Shown: piece after piece, positions 37,408-46,590 of the stretch
Numbering within the stretch: the first letter of the stretch is position 1
Layout of the letters: every line of letters starts with the position of its first letter
Source: Hephaestia mangrovi
GTDB taxonomy: Bacteria > Pseudomonadota > Alphaproteobacteria > Sphingomonadales > Sphingomonadaceae
Direction of reading: 5' to 3'
NCBI RefSeq assembly: GCF_019880555.1
Contig: NZ_JAINVU010000002.1
Span: 620,001 to 684,000 of the forward strand
DNA length: 64,000 nucleotides
Notes under the pieces: generated by a model
What the model saw: the letters and a program-made list of their open reading frames with translations, nothing else
Told to the model about the DNA's origin: nothing
Databases searched by the model: none
Translations under genes and position numbers: made by a program

Positions 37408-38033
37408 GCCAGTTCGCCCTGCCGTTCGAATGGCCGGCGGACCCGCGCGACGACGAATTCCTGGTCAGCGACTCGAACGCCCGCGCGGTCCACGGCATAG
37501 AGCATTGGGGCGCATGGCCGGTGATGACGGCGTTGCTGGTGGGGCCACGCAAATCGGGGCGCAGCCTGCTGGCACGGATCTTCGCCGGCAAGAGCGGCGG
37601 GACGATCATCGACGATGCCGAGCGCCAGAGCGAAGCAGCGATCTTCCATGCCTGGAACCGGGCGCAGGCCGAGCGGCATCCCCTGCTGATCGTCGCCGAC
37701 GCCGCGCCGCCGGAATGGACAATCAAGCTACCCGACCTGAGGTCGCGGCTGACGGCTACGCCAGTGCTTGAGCTGGGGCCGCCCGACGATGTGCTGATGC
37801 GCGCGCTGTTCGAGCGTCAGTTCATCAAGCGCGGGCTCGATGCCCGGCCGGATTTGATCGACTGGTTGCTGACGCGGGTCGAGCGTAGTCATATTGCTGT
37901 CATGCGCACGGTCGATGTGCTCGACCAGGAAGTGCTCGAACGGCGCAAACGCTTGTCGATCCCGCTCGCTCGCGCCACACTGGCCGCGGCCGCGCTGATC
38001 GCCGAGCCTGCCAGCAAGGTTGACGCGAAATGA
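37404..38033 (+). CDS. hdaA: HdaA-like regulator of DnaA inactivation
   Basis: 209 residues. In Caulobacter HdaA works with the sliding clamp to convert DnaA-ATP to DnaA-ADP. The N-terminus holds a clamp-binding motif QFALPF (residues 3-8), as in Hda (QLxLPL). The P-loop is GPRKSGRS (47-54) and Walker B is TIIDDAER; the C-terminal helices include RVERSHIAVMRTVDVLD. It has no DNA-binding domain IV. The start overlaps the preceding stop by 4 bp, and its own stop overlaps the ppk1 start by 4 bp. Confidence 0.88.
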   Translation: MSQFALPFEWPADPRDDEFLVSDSNARAVHGIEHWGAWPVMTALLVGPRKSGRSLLARIFAGKSGGTIIDDAERQSEAAIFHAWNRAQAERHPLLIVADAAPPEWTIKLPDLRSRLTATPVLELGPPDDVLMRALFERQFIKRGLDARPDLIDWLLTRVERSHIAVMRTVDVLDQEVLERRKRLSIPLARATLAAAALIAEPASKVDAK

Positions 38034-40192
38034 CCCGTCCCGCTCATCTGCCGATCTTCGACGACGACGATCCGTTCGTCCGCGAGGACAGTAGCGAACG
38101 CTATTTCAACCGCGAGCTTTCGTGGCTGGCGTTCAACCGGCGCGTGCTCGAAGAGGCGCTCAACCCGGCGCATCCGCTGCTCGAGCGCCTGCGTTTCCTG
38201 TCGATCTCGGGATCGAATCTCGACGAATTCTTCATGGTCCGCGTCGCCGGGTTGAAGGGCCAGCAATTGCAGGACGTGCAGCGCAAGTCGGTCGACGGGC
38301 GCACGCCGAGCGAGCAGCTTCACGATATCGCGATCGAGGCAGACCGGCTGATGCAGGCGCAGCAGCAGGTGTGGATATCATTGTGCGAGGAACTGGCCGA
38401 TGCCGGCATCGCGGTGCTCGATGCCCGGGACATCGAAGGCGAGGCCGAAAGCTGGCTGGAAGGGCATTTCCGCGATCAGATCTTTCCGATCCTCACCCCC
38501 CAGGCGCTCGATCCGGCGCACCCGTTCCCGTTCCTGCCCAATCGCGGATCGAGTCTGATCTTCGATCTCGTGCGCTTGTCCGACGGCGAGCCGATTCGCG
38601 AAGTCGTGCTGCTGCCCGGCACTGCGCCGCGCTTCGTGCGGATTCCCGGCAAGACCGCGCGCTATGTCGCGATGGAAACATTGCTCAAGCATTTCTCGGC
38701 AATGATCTTCCCCGGCTATCGCGTGAAGGGCTGCGCCGCATTCCGGCTGCTGCGCGACAGCGATATCGAGATCGAGGAAGAGGCCGAGGATCTGGTCCGT
38801 TATTTCGCCAACGCGATCAAGCGGCGGCGGCGCGGACGGGTGATTCGGCTCGACCTCGAGACGGGCATGCACGACGAACTCGGCACCTTGTTGAAGGAAG
38901 AGCTGGGCGGCGGCGATGCGATCATCACCGAAAGCGCGGCATTCCTGGGCGTTAGCGACCTCGAAGTGCTGGTCGACGAGGATAGGCCCGACCTCAAGTT
39001 TCCGCCGTACAGCCCTCGTTTTCCGGAAAGAATCCGCGAATTCGGTGGCGATTGCTTTGCCGCGATCAAGGCCAAGGACATCGTCGTTCACCACCCCTAT
39101 GAAACGTTCGACGTGGTGCTCGCCTTTCTGCGGCAGGCGGCGAACGATCCTGACGTCGTCGCGATCAAGCAGACGCTCTATCGCGCCGGCAAACAGCCCG
39201 CGGTAATCAACGCGTTGATCGCCGCGGCTGAGGCCGGCAAGTCGGTCACCGCCGTCGTGGAACTGAAAGCGCGGTTCGACGAGGAGCAGAACATGCTCTG
39301 GGCCAATGCGCTGGAGCGGGCCGGCGTGCAGGTCGTCTACGGCTTCATCGACTGGAAGACGCACGCCAAGATTTCGATGGTGGTGCGGCGCGAGGGCAGC
39401 GAATATCGTACCTATTGCCACTTCGGCACGGGCAATTACCACCCGATCACCGCGCGCATCTATACCGATCTCAGCTTCTTCACCGCCGATCCGCGGATCG
39501 GGGCGGATGCGGCGCATGTGTTCAACTACATCACCGGCTATGTCGAGCCGCAGCAGCTCGGGCTGATCAGCCTGTCGCCGCGCGACCTGCGCGCCAAGCT
39601 GGTCGAGATGATCGATATCGAGATCGCCAATGCCGAAGCGGGCAAGCCATCGGGCATCTGGGCGAAGATGAACTCGCTGGTCGATCCGGCGGTGATCGAG
39701 AAGTTGTACGAGGCATCGAACGCCGGGGTGGAAATCGACCTGGTGATCCGCGGCATCTGCTGCCTGAGGCCGGGCGTGCCGGGGATGTCCGAGCATATCC
39801 GGGTGAAGTCGGTGATCGGGCGGTTCCTCGAGCACAGCCGCATATGCGCATTCGGCAACGGCAAGGCGCTGCCCAATGACGGCGCCAAGGTGTTCATCTC
39901 CTCGGCCGACTGGATGCCGCGCAATTTCGATCGCCGGGTCGAATATATGCTGCCGATCGAGAACCCGACGGTGCATGACCAAATCCTCGATCAGGTGATG
40001 GTCGCCAATCTGCTCGACAACGAGCAGAGCTGGGAACTGCAGGCCGATGGCGGTTACGTGCGCGACGAGCCGGGCGATCGGCCGTTCAACCTGCACCGCT
40101 ATTTCATGACCAACCCCTCGCTTTCGGGACGCGGCGCGGCGCTATCGAACAGTGAATCGGTGCCCAAATTGTCGCTCAGGCGGCGACGCTGA
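38030..40192 (+). CDS. ppk1: Polyphosphate kinase 1
   Basis: 720 residues. It polymerises polyphosphate from ATP at the inner membrane. The N-domain starts with RYFNRELSWLAFNRRVLEEA. The catalytic phospho-acceptor His464 lies in YCHFGTGNYHP, with the second conserved His in the same block. ICCLRPGVPGMS is a further signature. It is coupled to hdaA upstream (4-bp overlap), and ppx follows after 5 bp. Confidence 0.97.
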   Translation: MTRPAHLPIFDDDDPFVREDSSERYFNRELSWLAFNRRVLEEALNPAHPLLERLRFLSISGSNLDEFFMVRVAGLKGQQLQDVQRKSVDGRTPSEQLHDIAIEADRLMQAQQQVWISLCEELADAGIAVLDARDIEGEAESWLEGHFRDQIFPILTPQALDPAHPFPFLPNRGSSLIFDLVRLSDGEPIREVVLLPGTAPRFVRIPGKTARYVAMETLLKHFSAMIFPGYRVKGCAAFRLLRDSDIEIEEEAEDLVRYFANAIKRRRRGRVIRLDLETGMHDELGTLLKEELGGGDAIITESAAFLGVSDLEVLVDEDRPDLKFPPYSPRFPERIREFGGDCFAAIKAKDIVVHHPYETFDVVLAFLRQAANDPDVVAIKQTLYRAGKQPAVINALIAAAEAGKSVTAVVELKARFDEEQNMLWANALERAGVQVVYGFIDWKTHAKISMVVRREGSEYRTYCHFGTGNYHPITARIYTDLSFFTADPRIGADAAHVFNYITGYVEPQQLGLISLSPRDLRAKLVEMIDIEIANAEAGKPSGIWAKMNSLVDPAVIEKLYEASNAGVEIDLVIRGICCLRPGVPGMSEHIRVKSVIGRFLEHSRICAFGNGKALPNDGAKVFISSADWMPRNFDRRVEYMLPIENPTVHDQILDQVMVANLLDNEQSWELQADGGYVRDEPGDRPFNLHRYFMTNPSLSGRGAALSNSESVPKLSLRRRR

Positions 40193-40197
40193 CCCCG

Positions 40198-41694
40198 GTG
40201 GCGACGCTTTTCCGCAAGCCTCGCGCGGTGGTCGACGCGCACCCGCGCACCGCGATCATCGACATCGGATCGAACTCGATTCGCCTGGTCGTCTATCAGG
40301 GGCCGGCGCGCATGCCGTCGATCCTGTTCAACGAGAAGGTGATGGCCGGGCTCGGCCGCGGACTAGCGGCGACCGGCGCGATCGACGCTGCCGCCATGGC
40401 GCGCGCGCAGGACGCGCTGGCGCGTTTCGCCGCGCTCGCCGAGGCCATCGAAGTGAGCGACGTGCGTACCGTCGCTACCGCAGCGGTGCGCGACGCGAGC
40501 AACGGCGGCGAGTTGATCGACCATGCCACGGCGATCGGGCTCGACGTCGAGTTGCTTTCTGGCGACGAAGAAGCGCAGGCGTCCGGGCAGGGCGTGCTGT
40601 CGGGCATTCCCGATGCCGATGGAATCGTCGGCGATCTCGGTGGCGGCAGCCTGGAGCTGGTGCGCGTGCGCGGCGGCGAGGTGGGCGAACGGGTATCGTT
40701 TCCGCTCGGCGTGCTGCGCGTGGCGGATGTGCGCGCCAAGGGCAAGAACGCGCTCGACCGCCTTGTTCTCAAGCTGCTGCGTAAATCGGGCTGGGAAGGG
40801 GCGGGGGCCGAGCGCCCGTTCTATCTGGTCGGCGGATCGTGGCGATCGCTGGCACGGCTCGATATGCACCTGACCGGCTATGAGCTGCCGATCGCGCATC
40901 ATTACGAGATGTCGGCGCCGACGATTTCGCGGCTGGCGCGGGCGATCGCGCATCTCGACAAGGCGCGGTTGCGCGAAGTGCCCGACCTGTCGAGCGCGCG
41001 TATCCCGACATTGAGCGATGCGGCGGCGGTGCTCGGCTCGGTATTACGCCACCTTGGCAGCGCGACGACGATTGTTTCGGCTTATGGTTTGCGTGAAGGG
41101 CTGCTCTACGGCGCGCTCGATGACGAGACGCGCCGCGAGGATCCGCTGATCGTCGCTACGCGCGAGGAGGGCCGGAGGCTGGGGCGGTTCGCCGAACATG
41201 GCGACCTGCTCGACCGCTGGATCGCCCCTTTGTTCGAGGACGACGATGCCGATCTCGCGCGGCTGCGCCACGCCGCTTGCCTGCTCGCCGATGTCGGCTG
41301 GCACGCCAATCCCGAATTCCGCGCCGAACGCGGGCTCGACGCGGCGCTGCATGGCAATTGGGTGGCGATCGACGCGCGCGGGCGCGCGCTGGTCGCGCAA
41401 GCGCTGTTCACCGGGCTGGGCGGCGGCACGCGTTCGCCGGCACCGCTCGGCGGGCTCGCCGGCGAAGGCGATCTCAGACATGCGATATGCTGGGGACTGG
41501 CGATCCGGCTGGGGCAGCGGCTGAGCGGCGGCGTCGCCGGGCCGCTCAATCGCGCGCGGCTCGGCCGCGAAGGTGGGGCAGTCGCGCTTACGCTGCTGGA
41601 AAGCGATGCGGCACTATACGGGGAAACTGTCGAGCGGCGGCACAAGTCGCTTGCCGCGATGCTTGGCGGTGATGCGCGGTTGCTGCTCGCCTGA
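40198..41694 (+). CDS. ppx: Exopolyphosphatase / Ppx-GppA phosphatase
   Basis: 498 residues, Ppx/GppA family of the actin-like ATPase superfamily. It hydrolyses polyphosphate and possibly pppGpp. Phosphate-1 motif is IDIGSNSIRLVVY and phosphate-2 motif GDLGGGSLEL. A C-terminal HD-like helical domain follows (LRHAACLLADVGWHANPEFR). GTG at 40198 starts five bases after ppk1, giving a synthesis/degradation pair in one operon. Confidence 0.94.
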   Translation: MATLFRKPRAVVDAHPRTAIIDIGSNSIRLVVYQGPARMPSILFNEKVMAGLGRGLAATGAIDAAAMARAQDALARFAALAEAIEVSDVRTVATAAVRDASNGGELIDHATAIGLDVELLSGDEEAQASGQGVLSGIPDADGIVGDLGGGSLELVRVRGGEVGERVSFPLGVLRVADVRAKGKNALDRLVLKLLRKSGWEGAGAERPFYLVGGSWRSLARLDMHLTGYELPIAHHYEMSAPTISRLARAIAHLDKARLREVPDLSSARIPTLSDAAAVLGSVLRHLGSATTIVSAYGLREGLLYGALDDETRREDPLIVATREEGRRLGRFAEHGDLLDRWIAPLFEDDDADLARLRHAACLLADVGWHANPEFRAERGLDAALHGNWVAIDARGRALVAQALFTGLGGGTRSPAPLGGLAGEGDLRHAICWGLAIRLGQRLSGGVAGPLNRARLGREGGAVALTLLESDAALYGETVERRHKSLAAMLGGDARLLLA

Positions 41695-41699
41695 GCCGG

Positions 41700-41984
41700 T
41701 CAACCGCAAGTGAACTTGGTTATCGCGTTGTCGTTATCGAGGTGAATATCGAGTCGGTCCTGGCGGAAATCCATCGTCACCATCGTGCCTGGCTGAATCC
41801 AGCGCAGTGTAGTGGCGCCCGATCGCTTCAACGCTTCGGCGGCGAGGTCGCTCGACCCGGGCTTGCCGATCAGATCGTCCAGCCCCTCGGCCTTGCAGAC
41901 GTGCCCGCTGCCGCCGACCGTGGGAGGCGTCGAGGTTGCAGCGCAAGCGCCAAGTAACAGGGCGATGGGAAGCAGTCGCATCAT
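41700..41984 (-). CDS. Peptidase inhibitor I78 family lipoprotein
   Basis: 94 residues. Lipoprotein signal MRLLPIALLLGAC (Cys14). The body LDDLIGKPGSSDLAAEALKR, then LRWIQPGTMVTMDFRQDRLD and ITKFTCG matches the I78 (elastase inhibitor-like) family, with two mature cysteines probably bonded. It may inhibit periplasmic proteases. Its ATG overlaps the rnd stop by 4 bp, so it is co-translated with rnd. It converges on ppx with a 5-bp gap. Confidence 0.85.
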   Translation of the reverse strand: MMRLLPIALLLGACAATSTPPTVGGSGHVCKAEGLDDLIGKPGSSDLAAEALKRSGATTLRWIQPGTMVTMDFRQDRLDIHLDNDNAITKFTCG

Positions 41985-43150
41985 GCCTCGATCCTGCTCA
42001 TCTTGAGCTTGCCGTTCATCACCGCGAAGCCGAGACGCCCCTCGACGAGATCGAGCGCGTCGTGGCCGAACTGATCGTAGCGCCAGCCATCGAGGATCGC
42101 CAGCCCGTCACGGCGGCCCGCGGCGAGAGCCTCGAGATCGTCGCTGCGGGCGAGAAGTTTCGGCGCGACATCAATCTCGCGCGCGCGAATCTTCAGAAGT
42201 AGCTTGAGAAGATCGGCGACCAGCGCACCTTCCTTGCCAAGGCCCGGCTTGCGATCGTCGCGCGACGGCATTTCATCGGGCGGCAGCGGCCCGGCATCCG
42301 CGAGCGCGGCCATCAGGCGGCCCCCTATGTCGTTCGACGCCCAGGCGCCAGAGAGCCCACGAACGCGCGACAGGTCGGCCTGCTTCTTCGGCGGCGAGCC
42401 GGCGAGATCGGCAAGTGTCTCGTCTTTCATGATGCGGCCGCGCGGAAGGTTCTTGCCCTGCGCCTCGATCTCACGCCAGCGCGCGAGCGACTTGAGCCGA
42501 CCGAGGACTTCCGGCTTGCGGCCGGGAATGCGGACGCGCTTCCACGCGTGATCGGGATCGTTGGCGTAATTATTCGGATCGGCGAGTCGCTCCATCTCCT
42601 GATCGAGCCATTGGCCACGGCCGGTCTTCTTCAGGCGATTGAGCATCTTCGGGAAGATTTCGGCGAGATGCGTCACGTCGGCGATGGCGTAATCGATCTG
42701 GCGCTGGTCGAGCGGGCGGCGCGACCAATCGGTGAAGCGCGCACCCTTGTCGACCGTCACGCCGAGCCAGGCGTCGACCAGATTGCCATAGCCGATCTGC
42801 TCGCCCTGGCCGAGCGCCATGGCGGCGATCTGGGTATCGAACAGCGGGTGCGGGGTGGTGCCGGTAAGATTGTAAACGATTTCAAGATCCTGCCCGCCGG
42901 CATGAAAGACCTTGAGCACCTCTTCATTGTCGGTCAGCAGAGCGAGCAGCGGGCCGAGATCGATGCCCGGCGCGAGCGGATCGACGGCAGCCGCCTCTTT
43001 GTGATCGGCAATCTGGATCAGACACAGCTCGGGCCAGAAGGTGTTCTCGCGCATGAACTCGGTATCGACGCAGACGAACGGCGAACCGGCAAGGCGGGTG
43101 CAGAGATTGGCGAGGGCGGCCGAGTCCTCGATCAGGTCATGGATGTGCAT
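41981..43150 (-). CDS. rnd: Ribonuclease D
   Basis: 389 residues. 3'-5' exoribonuclease acting on tRNA precursors. DEDD motifs: VDTEF (Asp29, Glu31), FHAGGQDLEIVYN, and YAIADVTHL with the YxxxD signature. One HRDC domain follows near residue 210 (LGRLKSLARWREIEAQGKN). The ATG at 43150 begins MHIHDLIEDSAALANLC. It is divergent from aspS, with the I78 lipoprotein gene coupled downstream. Confidence 0.94.
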   Translation of the reverse strand: MHIHDLIEDSAALANLCTRLAGSPFVCVDTEFMRENTFWPELCLIQIADHKEAAAVDPLAPGIDLGPLLALLTDNEEVLKVFHAGGQDLEIVYNLTGTTPHPLFDTQIAAMALGQGEQIGYGNLVDAWLGVTVDKGARFTDWSRRPLDQRQIDYAIADVTHLAEIFPKMLNRLKKTGRGQWLDQEMERLADPNNYANDPDHAWKRVRIPGRKPEVLGRLKSLARWREIEAQGKNLPRGRIMKDETLADLAGSPPKKQADLSRVRGLSGAWASNDIGGRLMAALADAGPLPPDEMPSRDDRKPGLGKEGALVADLLKLLLKIRAREIDVAPKLLARSDDLEALAAGRRDGLAILDGWRYDQFGHDALDLVEGRLGFAVMNGKLKMSRIEA

Positions 43151-43178
43151 CGCGGCTCCATAGCGAGCGCCAGCCGGG

Positions 43179-43184
43179 TTGACA
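43179..43184 (+). promoter_or_regulatory. Possible -35 element for aspS
   Basis: A perfect TTGACA 67 bases ahead of the aspS ATG, in the 100-base divergent gap with rnd. No good -10 box is seen 16-18 bases further on, so this is only suggestive; alphaproteobacterial promoters often have weak -10 boxes. Confidence 0.3.
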
Positions 43185-43250
43185 AAGCGGCAGTTGCGCG
43201 TGAAGCGCGGCCACCTTTCCAACCGTCATCGAAGAAACGAGACGTAGATC

Positions 43251-45077
43251 ATGCACGCCTATCGCACCCACACCTGCGGCCAGCTTCGCGCCGAGCACAC
43301 TGGCGAGACCGTCCGCGTCTCGGGCTGGGTCCATCGCAAGCGCGACCACGGCGATCTCGTGTTCATCGACCTGCGCGATCATTACGGCATGGTGCAGATC
43401 GTAACTGAAGTGGATGGCCCAGTATTTTCGGTGATCGAGAAGCTCCGCCCCGAAAGCGTGGTGACGATCACCGGCAAGGTGACGAAGCGCGCGAGCGAGG
43501 CGGTCAACCCCAACCTGCCGACCGGTGAGATCGAAATCCGTGCCGAGGATGCAAGCGTGCTGTCGGCCGCCGCCGAGTTGCCGCTGCCGGTGGCGGGCGA
43601 GCAGGACTATCCCGAGGACGTGCGCCTTCGCTATCGCTTCCTCGACCTGCGCCGCGAAACGCTGCACGCCAATATCGTCAAGCGGACCAAGGTGATCTCC
43701 GACATGCGCCGGCGCATGGAAGACGCCGGTTTCACCGAATATTCGACTCCGATCCTGACCGCCTCTTCGCCCGAGGGCGCGCGCGACTTCCTGGTGCCGA
43801 GCCGCATCCATGCCGGCAAGTTCTACGCGCTGCCGCAAGCGCCGCAGCAGTACAAGCAACTCCTGATGGTTGCCGGGTTCGACCGTTATTTCCAGATCGC
43901 CCCGTGCTTCCGCGATGAAGACCCGCGCGCCGATCGTCTGCCCGGCGAATTCTACCAGCTCGATCTGGAGATGAGCTTCGTCACCCAGGAAGACGTGTGG
44001 AACACGATGGAGCCGGTGATCGCCGGCGTGTTCGAGGCGTTCGCGGACGGTAAGCACGTGACGCCGGCGGGAAGGTTCCCGCGCATCCCATACAGCGAGG
44101 CGATGCTCAAATACGGATCGGACAAGCCCGACCTGCGCAACCCGATCGTCATCACCGACGTGACAGATCACTTTCAGGGTTCCGGCTTCGGCATCTTCGC
44201 CAGCATCGTGGAGAGCGGCGGCGTGATCCGCGCGATCCCGGCGCCGGGTGCGGGAGCGGGCAGCCGCAAATTCTTTGACGATATGAACAATTGGGCGCGC
44301 TCCGAAGGCTATTCGGGGCTCGGCTACATCAACATCAAGGACGGCGAGCCGGGCGGGCCGATCGCCAAGAACCACGGGCCCGAAGCGACCGCGAAACTGA
44401 TCGCGACGCTGGGGCTGGGGCCGAACGATGGCGTGTTCTTCGCCGCGGGCAAGGAAGCGCAGGCGGCCAAGCTCGCCGGCCTCGCGCGCGTGCGCACCGG
44501 CGAACAGCTCGACCTGATCGACAAGGATCGTTTCGAACTGTGCTGGATCGTCGATTTCCCGTTCTACGAATATGACGAGGACGAGAAGAAGATCGATTTC
44601 GCGCACAACCCCTTCTCGATGCCGCAGGGTGGGCTGGAGGCGCTGAACGGCGACGATCCGCTCGCGCTCAAGGCGTTCCAGTATGACATGGTGTGCAATG
44701 GATTCGAGATTGCGTCCGGTTCGATCCGCAACCAGTCGCCCGAAACGATGGTCAAGGCGTTCGAGCTGGTCGGCCTGAGCAAGGCGGATGTCGAGGAGCG
44801 GTTCGGCGGGCTCTATCGCGCGTTCCAATATGGCGCGCCGCCGCATGGCGGGATGGCCGCGGGCGTGGATCGCATCGTCATGCTGCTGTGCGGAGCACAG
44901 AATCTCCGCGAGATCACGCTGTTCCCGATGAACCAGCGCGCCGAGGATCTGCTGATGGGTGCGCCGTCGACCGCCAGCATGAAGCAACTGCGTGAACTCT
45001 CGATCCGCGTGATCGAACCGCAGGCCAAGCCGGACAAGACCGACGTCGATGCGATAGTCTCGCCCAAAGCGGGCTGA
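43251..45077 (+). CDS. aspS: Aspartyl-tRNA synthetase (bacterial type)
   Basis: 608 residues, class II. N-terminal OB anticodon-binding domain ([20 protein letters not shown]), class II motif 2 ([20 protein letters not shown]), a GAD insertion domain (about 300-420), and motif 3 [16 protein letters not shown]. The start [21 protein letters not shown] is canonical. Whether it is discriminating for Asn cannot be read from sequence. It is followed by a PPK2 gene overlapping by one base (TGATG). Confidence 0.97.
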   Translation: MHAYRTHTCGQLRAEHTGETVRVSGWVHRKRDHGDLVFIDLRDHYGMVQIVTEVDGPVFSVIEKLRPESVVTITGKVTKRASEAVNPNLPTGEIEIRAEDASVLSAAAELPLPVAGEQDYPEDVRLRYRFLDLRRETLHANIVKRTKVISDMRRRMEDAGFTEYSTPILTASSPEGARDFLVPSRIHAGKFYALPQAPQQYKQLLMVAGFDRYFQIAPCFRDEDPRADRLPGEFYQLDLEMSFVTQEDVWNTMEPVIAGVFEAFADGKHVTPAGRFPRIPYSEAMLKYGSDKPDLRNPIVITDVTDHFQGSGFGIFASIVESGGVIRAIPAPGAGAGSRKFFDDMNNWARSEGYSGLGYINIKDGEPGGPIAKNHGPEATAKLIATLGLGPNDGVFFAAGKEAQAAKLAGLARVRTGEQLDLIDKDRFELCWIVDFPFYEYDEDEKKIDFAHNPFSMPQGGLEALNGDDPLALKAFQYDMVCNGFEIASGSIRNQSPETMVKAFELVGLSKADVEERFGGLYRAFQYGAPPHGGMAAGVDRIVMLLCGAQNLREITLFPMNQRAEDLLMGAPSTASMKQLRELSIRVIEPQAKPDKTDVDAIVSPKAG

Positions 45078-45871
45078 TGGGGTATCGATCGTCCATGACG
45101 ATCGATCTCCACGAATATGAAGCCGGCCGCAAATATGACGGCCATTACAAGAAAGACCTGAAAAAGCTGCAGAAGCGGCTCGAGCGGATCCAGGTCGCGC
45201 ATGCGATGCACAAGCGGCCGGCGATTATCGCGCTCGAAGGTTGGGACGCGGCGGGGAAGGGCGGTATCATCCAGCGGATGACCGCGGAATGGGATCCGCG
45301 CTTCTACGAAGTATGGCCGATCAGCGCGCCGACCCCGCCCGAACTGGCGCATCAATTCCTGTGGCGATTCTGGAAGCGGCTACCCGAAGCGGGAGATATC
45401 GCCGTGTTTGACCGCACCTGGTACGGCCGCGTGCTGGTCGAGCGCGTCGAAGGGTTTGCCAGCGAGTCCGACTGGCGGCGCGGCTATGACGAGATCAACG
45501 CGTTCGAGGCGCAACAGATCGCCAACGGCACGACCGTGGTGAAGTTGTTCATCCACGTGACCCAGGCCGAACAGGACCGTCGGCTCAAGGCGCGGCTCGA
45601 GGAGCCGTGGAAACATTGGAAGACCGGCCTCGAAGATTACCGCAATCGCGCCAGGCGGGACGATTACCTCCGCGCCATGCACGAGATGTTCGCACGCACC
45701 GACACAAAGGCGGCGCCGTGGACCGTGATCGACGGCAATGACAAGAAATCGGCGCGGATCGCGGCGATGTCGGCGGTGGCGGATGCCCTGGAAGCGCATG
45801 TGCCGATGTCACCGCCGCCGATCGATCCCGACGTGGAGAAAGTGGCGAAGAAAGCGCTGGGTCTGGACTGA
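45077..45871 (+). CDS. ppk2: Polyphosphate kinase 2 family protein
   Basis: 264 residues. PPK2 enzymes use polyphosphate to phosphorylate nucleotides (ADP, GDP or AMP). Walker A is GWDAAGKGG (55-63), Walker B/lid region AVFDRTWYGRVLVERVEG, and a lid Arg cluster lies at DYRNRARRDDY. The ATG at 45077 overlaps the aspS stop; an ATG at 45095 (MTIDLHEYEAG) is an equally good start. Together with ppk1-ppx 5 kb away it forms a polyphosphate-rich neighbourhood. Nucleotide specificity is not assigned. Confidence 0.92.
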   Translation: MGYRSSMTIDLHEYEAGRKYDGHYKKDLKKLQKRLERIQVAHAMHKRPAIIALEGWDAAGKGGIIQRMTAEWDPRFYEVWPISAPTPPELAHQFLWRFWKRLPEAGDIAVFDRTWYGRVLVERVEGFASESDWRRGYDEINAFEAQQIANGTTVVKLFIHVTQAEQDRRLKARLEEPWKHWKTGLEDYRNRARRDDYLRAMHEMFARTDTKAAPWTVIDGNDKKSARIAAMSAVADALEAHVPMSPPPIDPDVEKVAKKALGLD

Positions 45872-45918
45872 GCCGATTTACCGCCAGCCGGCCGGGTAAG
45901 CAGGGAGCGGCTATCGCC

Positions 45919-46101
45919 TCAGCGCAATTTGGCGATGCTCAGGCCGTCCTCCTTGGCGCGTTGCTTGACCGATTCCTCGCTGCGGGTCAGTGCCTTGGCG
46001 ATTGCTTTCAGCGCCATGCCCTTCTTCGCCAGCGTGTGGAGCTTCTGGATTTCGTCCTGACGCCAGGGCTGGCGGTGGCGTTCGAAATTCTTTTCGCTCA
46101 T
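45919..46101 (-). CDS. 60-residue helix-turn-helix-like protein
   Basis: Small basic protein: DEIQKLHTLAKKGMALKAIA then LTRSEESVKQRAKEDG. The spacing of KAIAKALTRSEESVKQRA fits a sigma-region-4-like or Myb/SANT-like helix-turn-helix. Its ATG overlaps the stop of the Gre-like gene by 4 bp, so it is co-translated with a transcription factor. I recognise no named family. It could be a DNA-binding partner or independent regulator. Confidence 0.72.
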   Translation of the reverse strand: MSEKNFERHRQPWRQDEIQKLHTLAKKGMALKAIAKALTRSEESVKQRAKEDGLSIAKLR

Positions 46102-46571
46102 GAATGCTCCTCGGGGATCGGCGAGACCGCGATCACCTCGATCGCCTCGGGCTTGCCATTGAAATCCAGGTGCTCGCCCGCGATCGCACCGAGCAGCGCA
46201 TTGGCAAGCGGGGCCGCGAAGCCGATGCGGTCGGTCGCGGGATCGGCCTCGTCGGCGCCGACGATGTCGATCGTGCGCTCGCGGCCGGCAAGGCGGATGC
46301 ACACCCGCGAGCCGATGCCGGCCTCGCCCTCGGCCGGCGGCGGCGCGATCTCGGCGGTGGTCATCCGCGTGACCCAATAGCGATGCTCGCGGCGCAGCGG
46401 CTCGACCGCCTCGCCTTCGGCCGCGGCGATCGCCGCTTCGAGCTCGGCGACTTTTGCCTCAATCAGAAGGCGGCCACGCGCCGTCACCAGGTTGGGGCCC
46501 GGCGGCAGCGGCAGCTCGAACCGCGGTTCCTTATGTTCGTCGTCGCTCTCGCGACGAAACGCTACGCTCAT
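46098..46571 (-). CDS. Short GreA/GreB-like transcript cleavage factor homologue
   Basis: 157 residues. The C-terminal half (about 80-150) matches the GreA/B FKBP-like domain: GIGSRVCIRLAGRERTIDIVGADEADPATDRIGF and PLANALLGAIAGEHLDF. The N-terminal coiled coil (RGRLLIEAKVAELEAAIAAA then EPLRREHRYWVTRM) looks shorter than in GreB, and its tip lacks an obvious Asp/Glu pair of the usual kind. It may bind the RNA polymerase secondary channel with altered or no cleavage activity. Strong AGGAGA ribosome site before ATG 46571. It is coupled to the HTH gene and lies 19 bp after cobB. Confidence 0.82.
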   Translation of the reverse strand: MSVAFRRESDDEHKEPRFELPLPPGPNLVTARGRLLIEAKVAELEAAIAAAEGEAVEPLRREHRYWVTRMTTAEIAPPPAEGEAGIGSRVCIRLAGRERTIDIVGADEADPATDRIGFAAPLANALLGAIAGEHLDFNGKPEAIEVIAVSPIPEEHS

Positions 46572-46590
46572 GATTGTCTCCTGTGCCCGA

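Noticed and set aside
38378..40096. 572-codon minus-strand frame inside ppk1
   Set aside because: Antisense shadow of a well-supported Ppk1; no start context or family similarity.
43137..44987. 616-codon minus-strand frame opposite aspS
   Set aside because: AspS on the plus strand is certain; the reverse frame is a GC-skew artefact.
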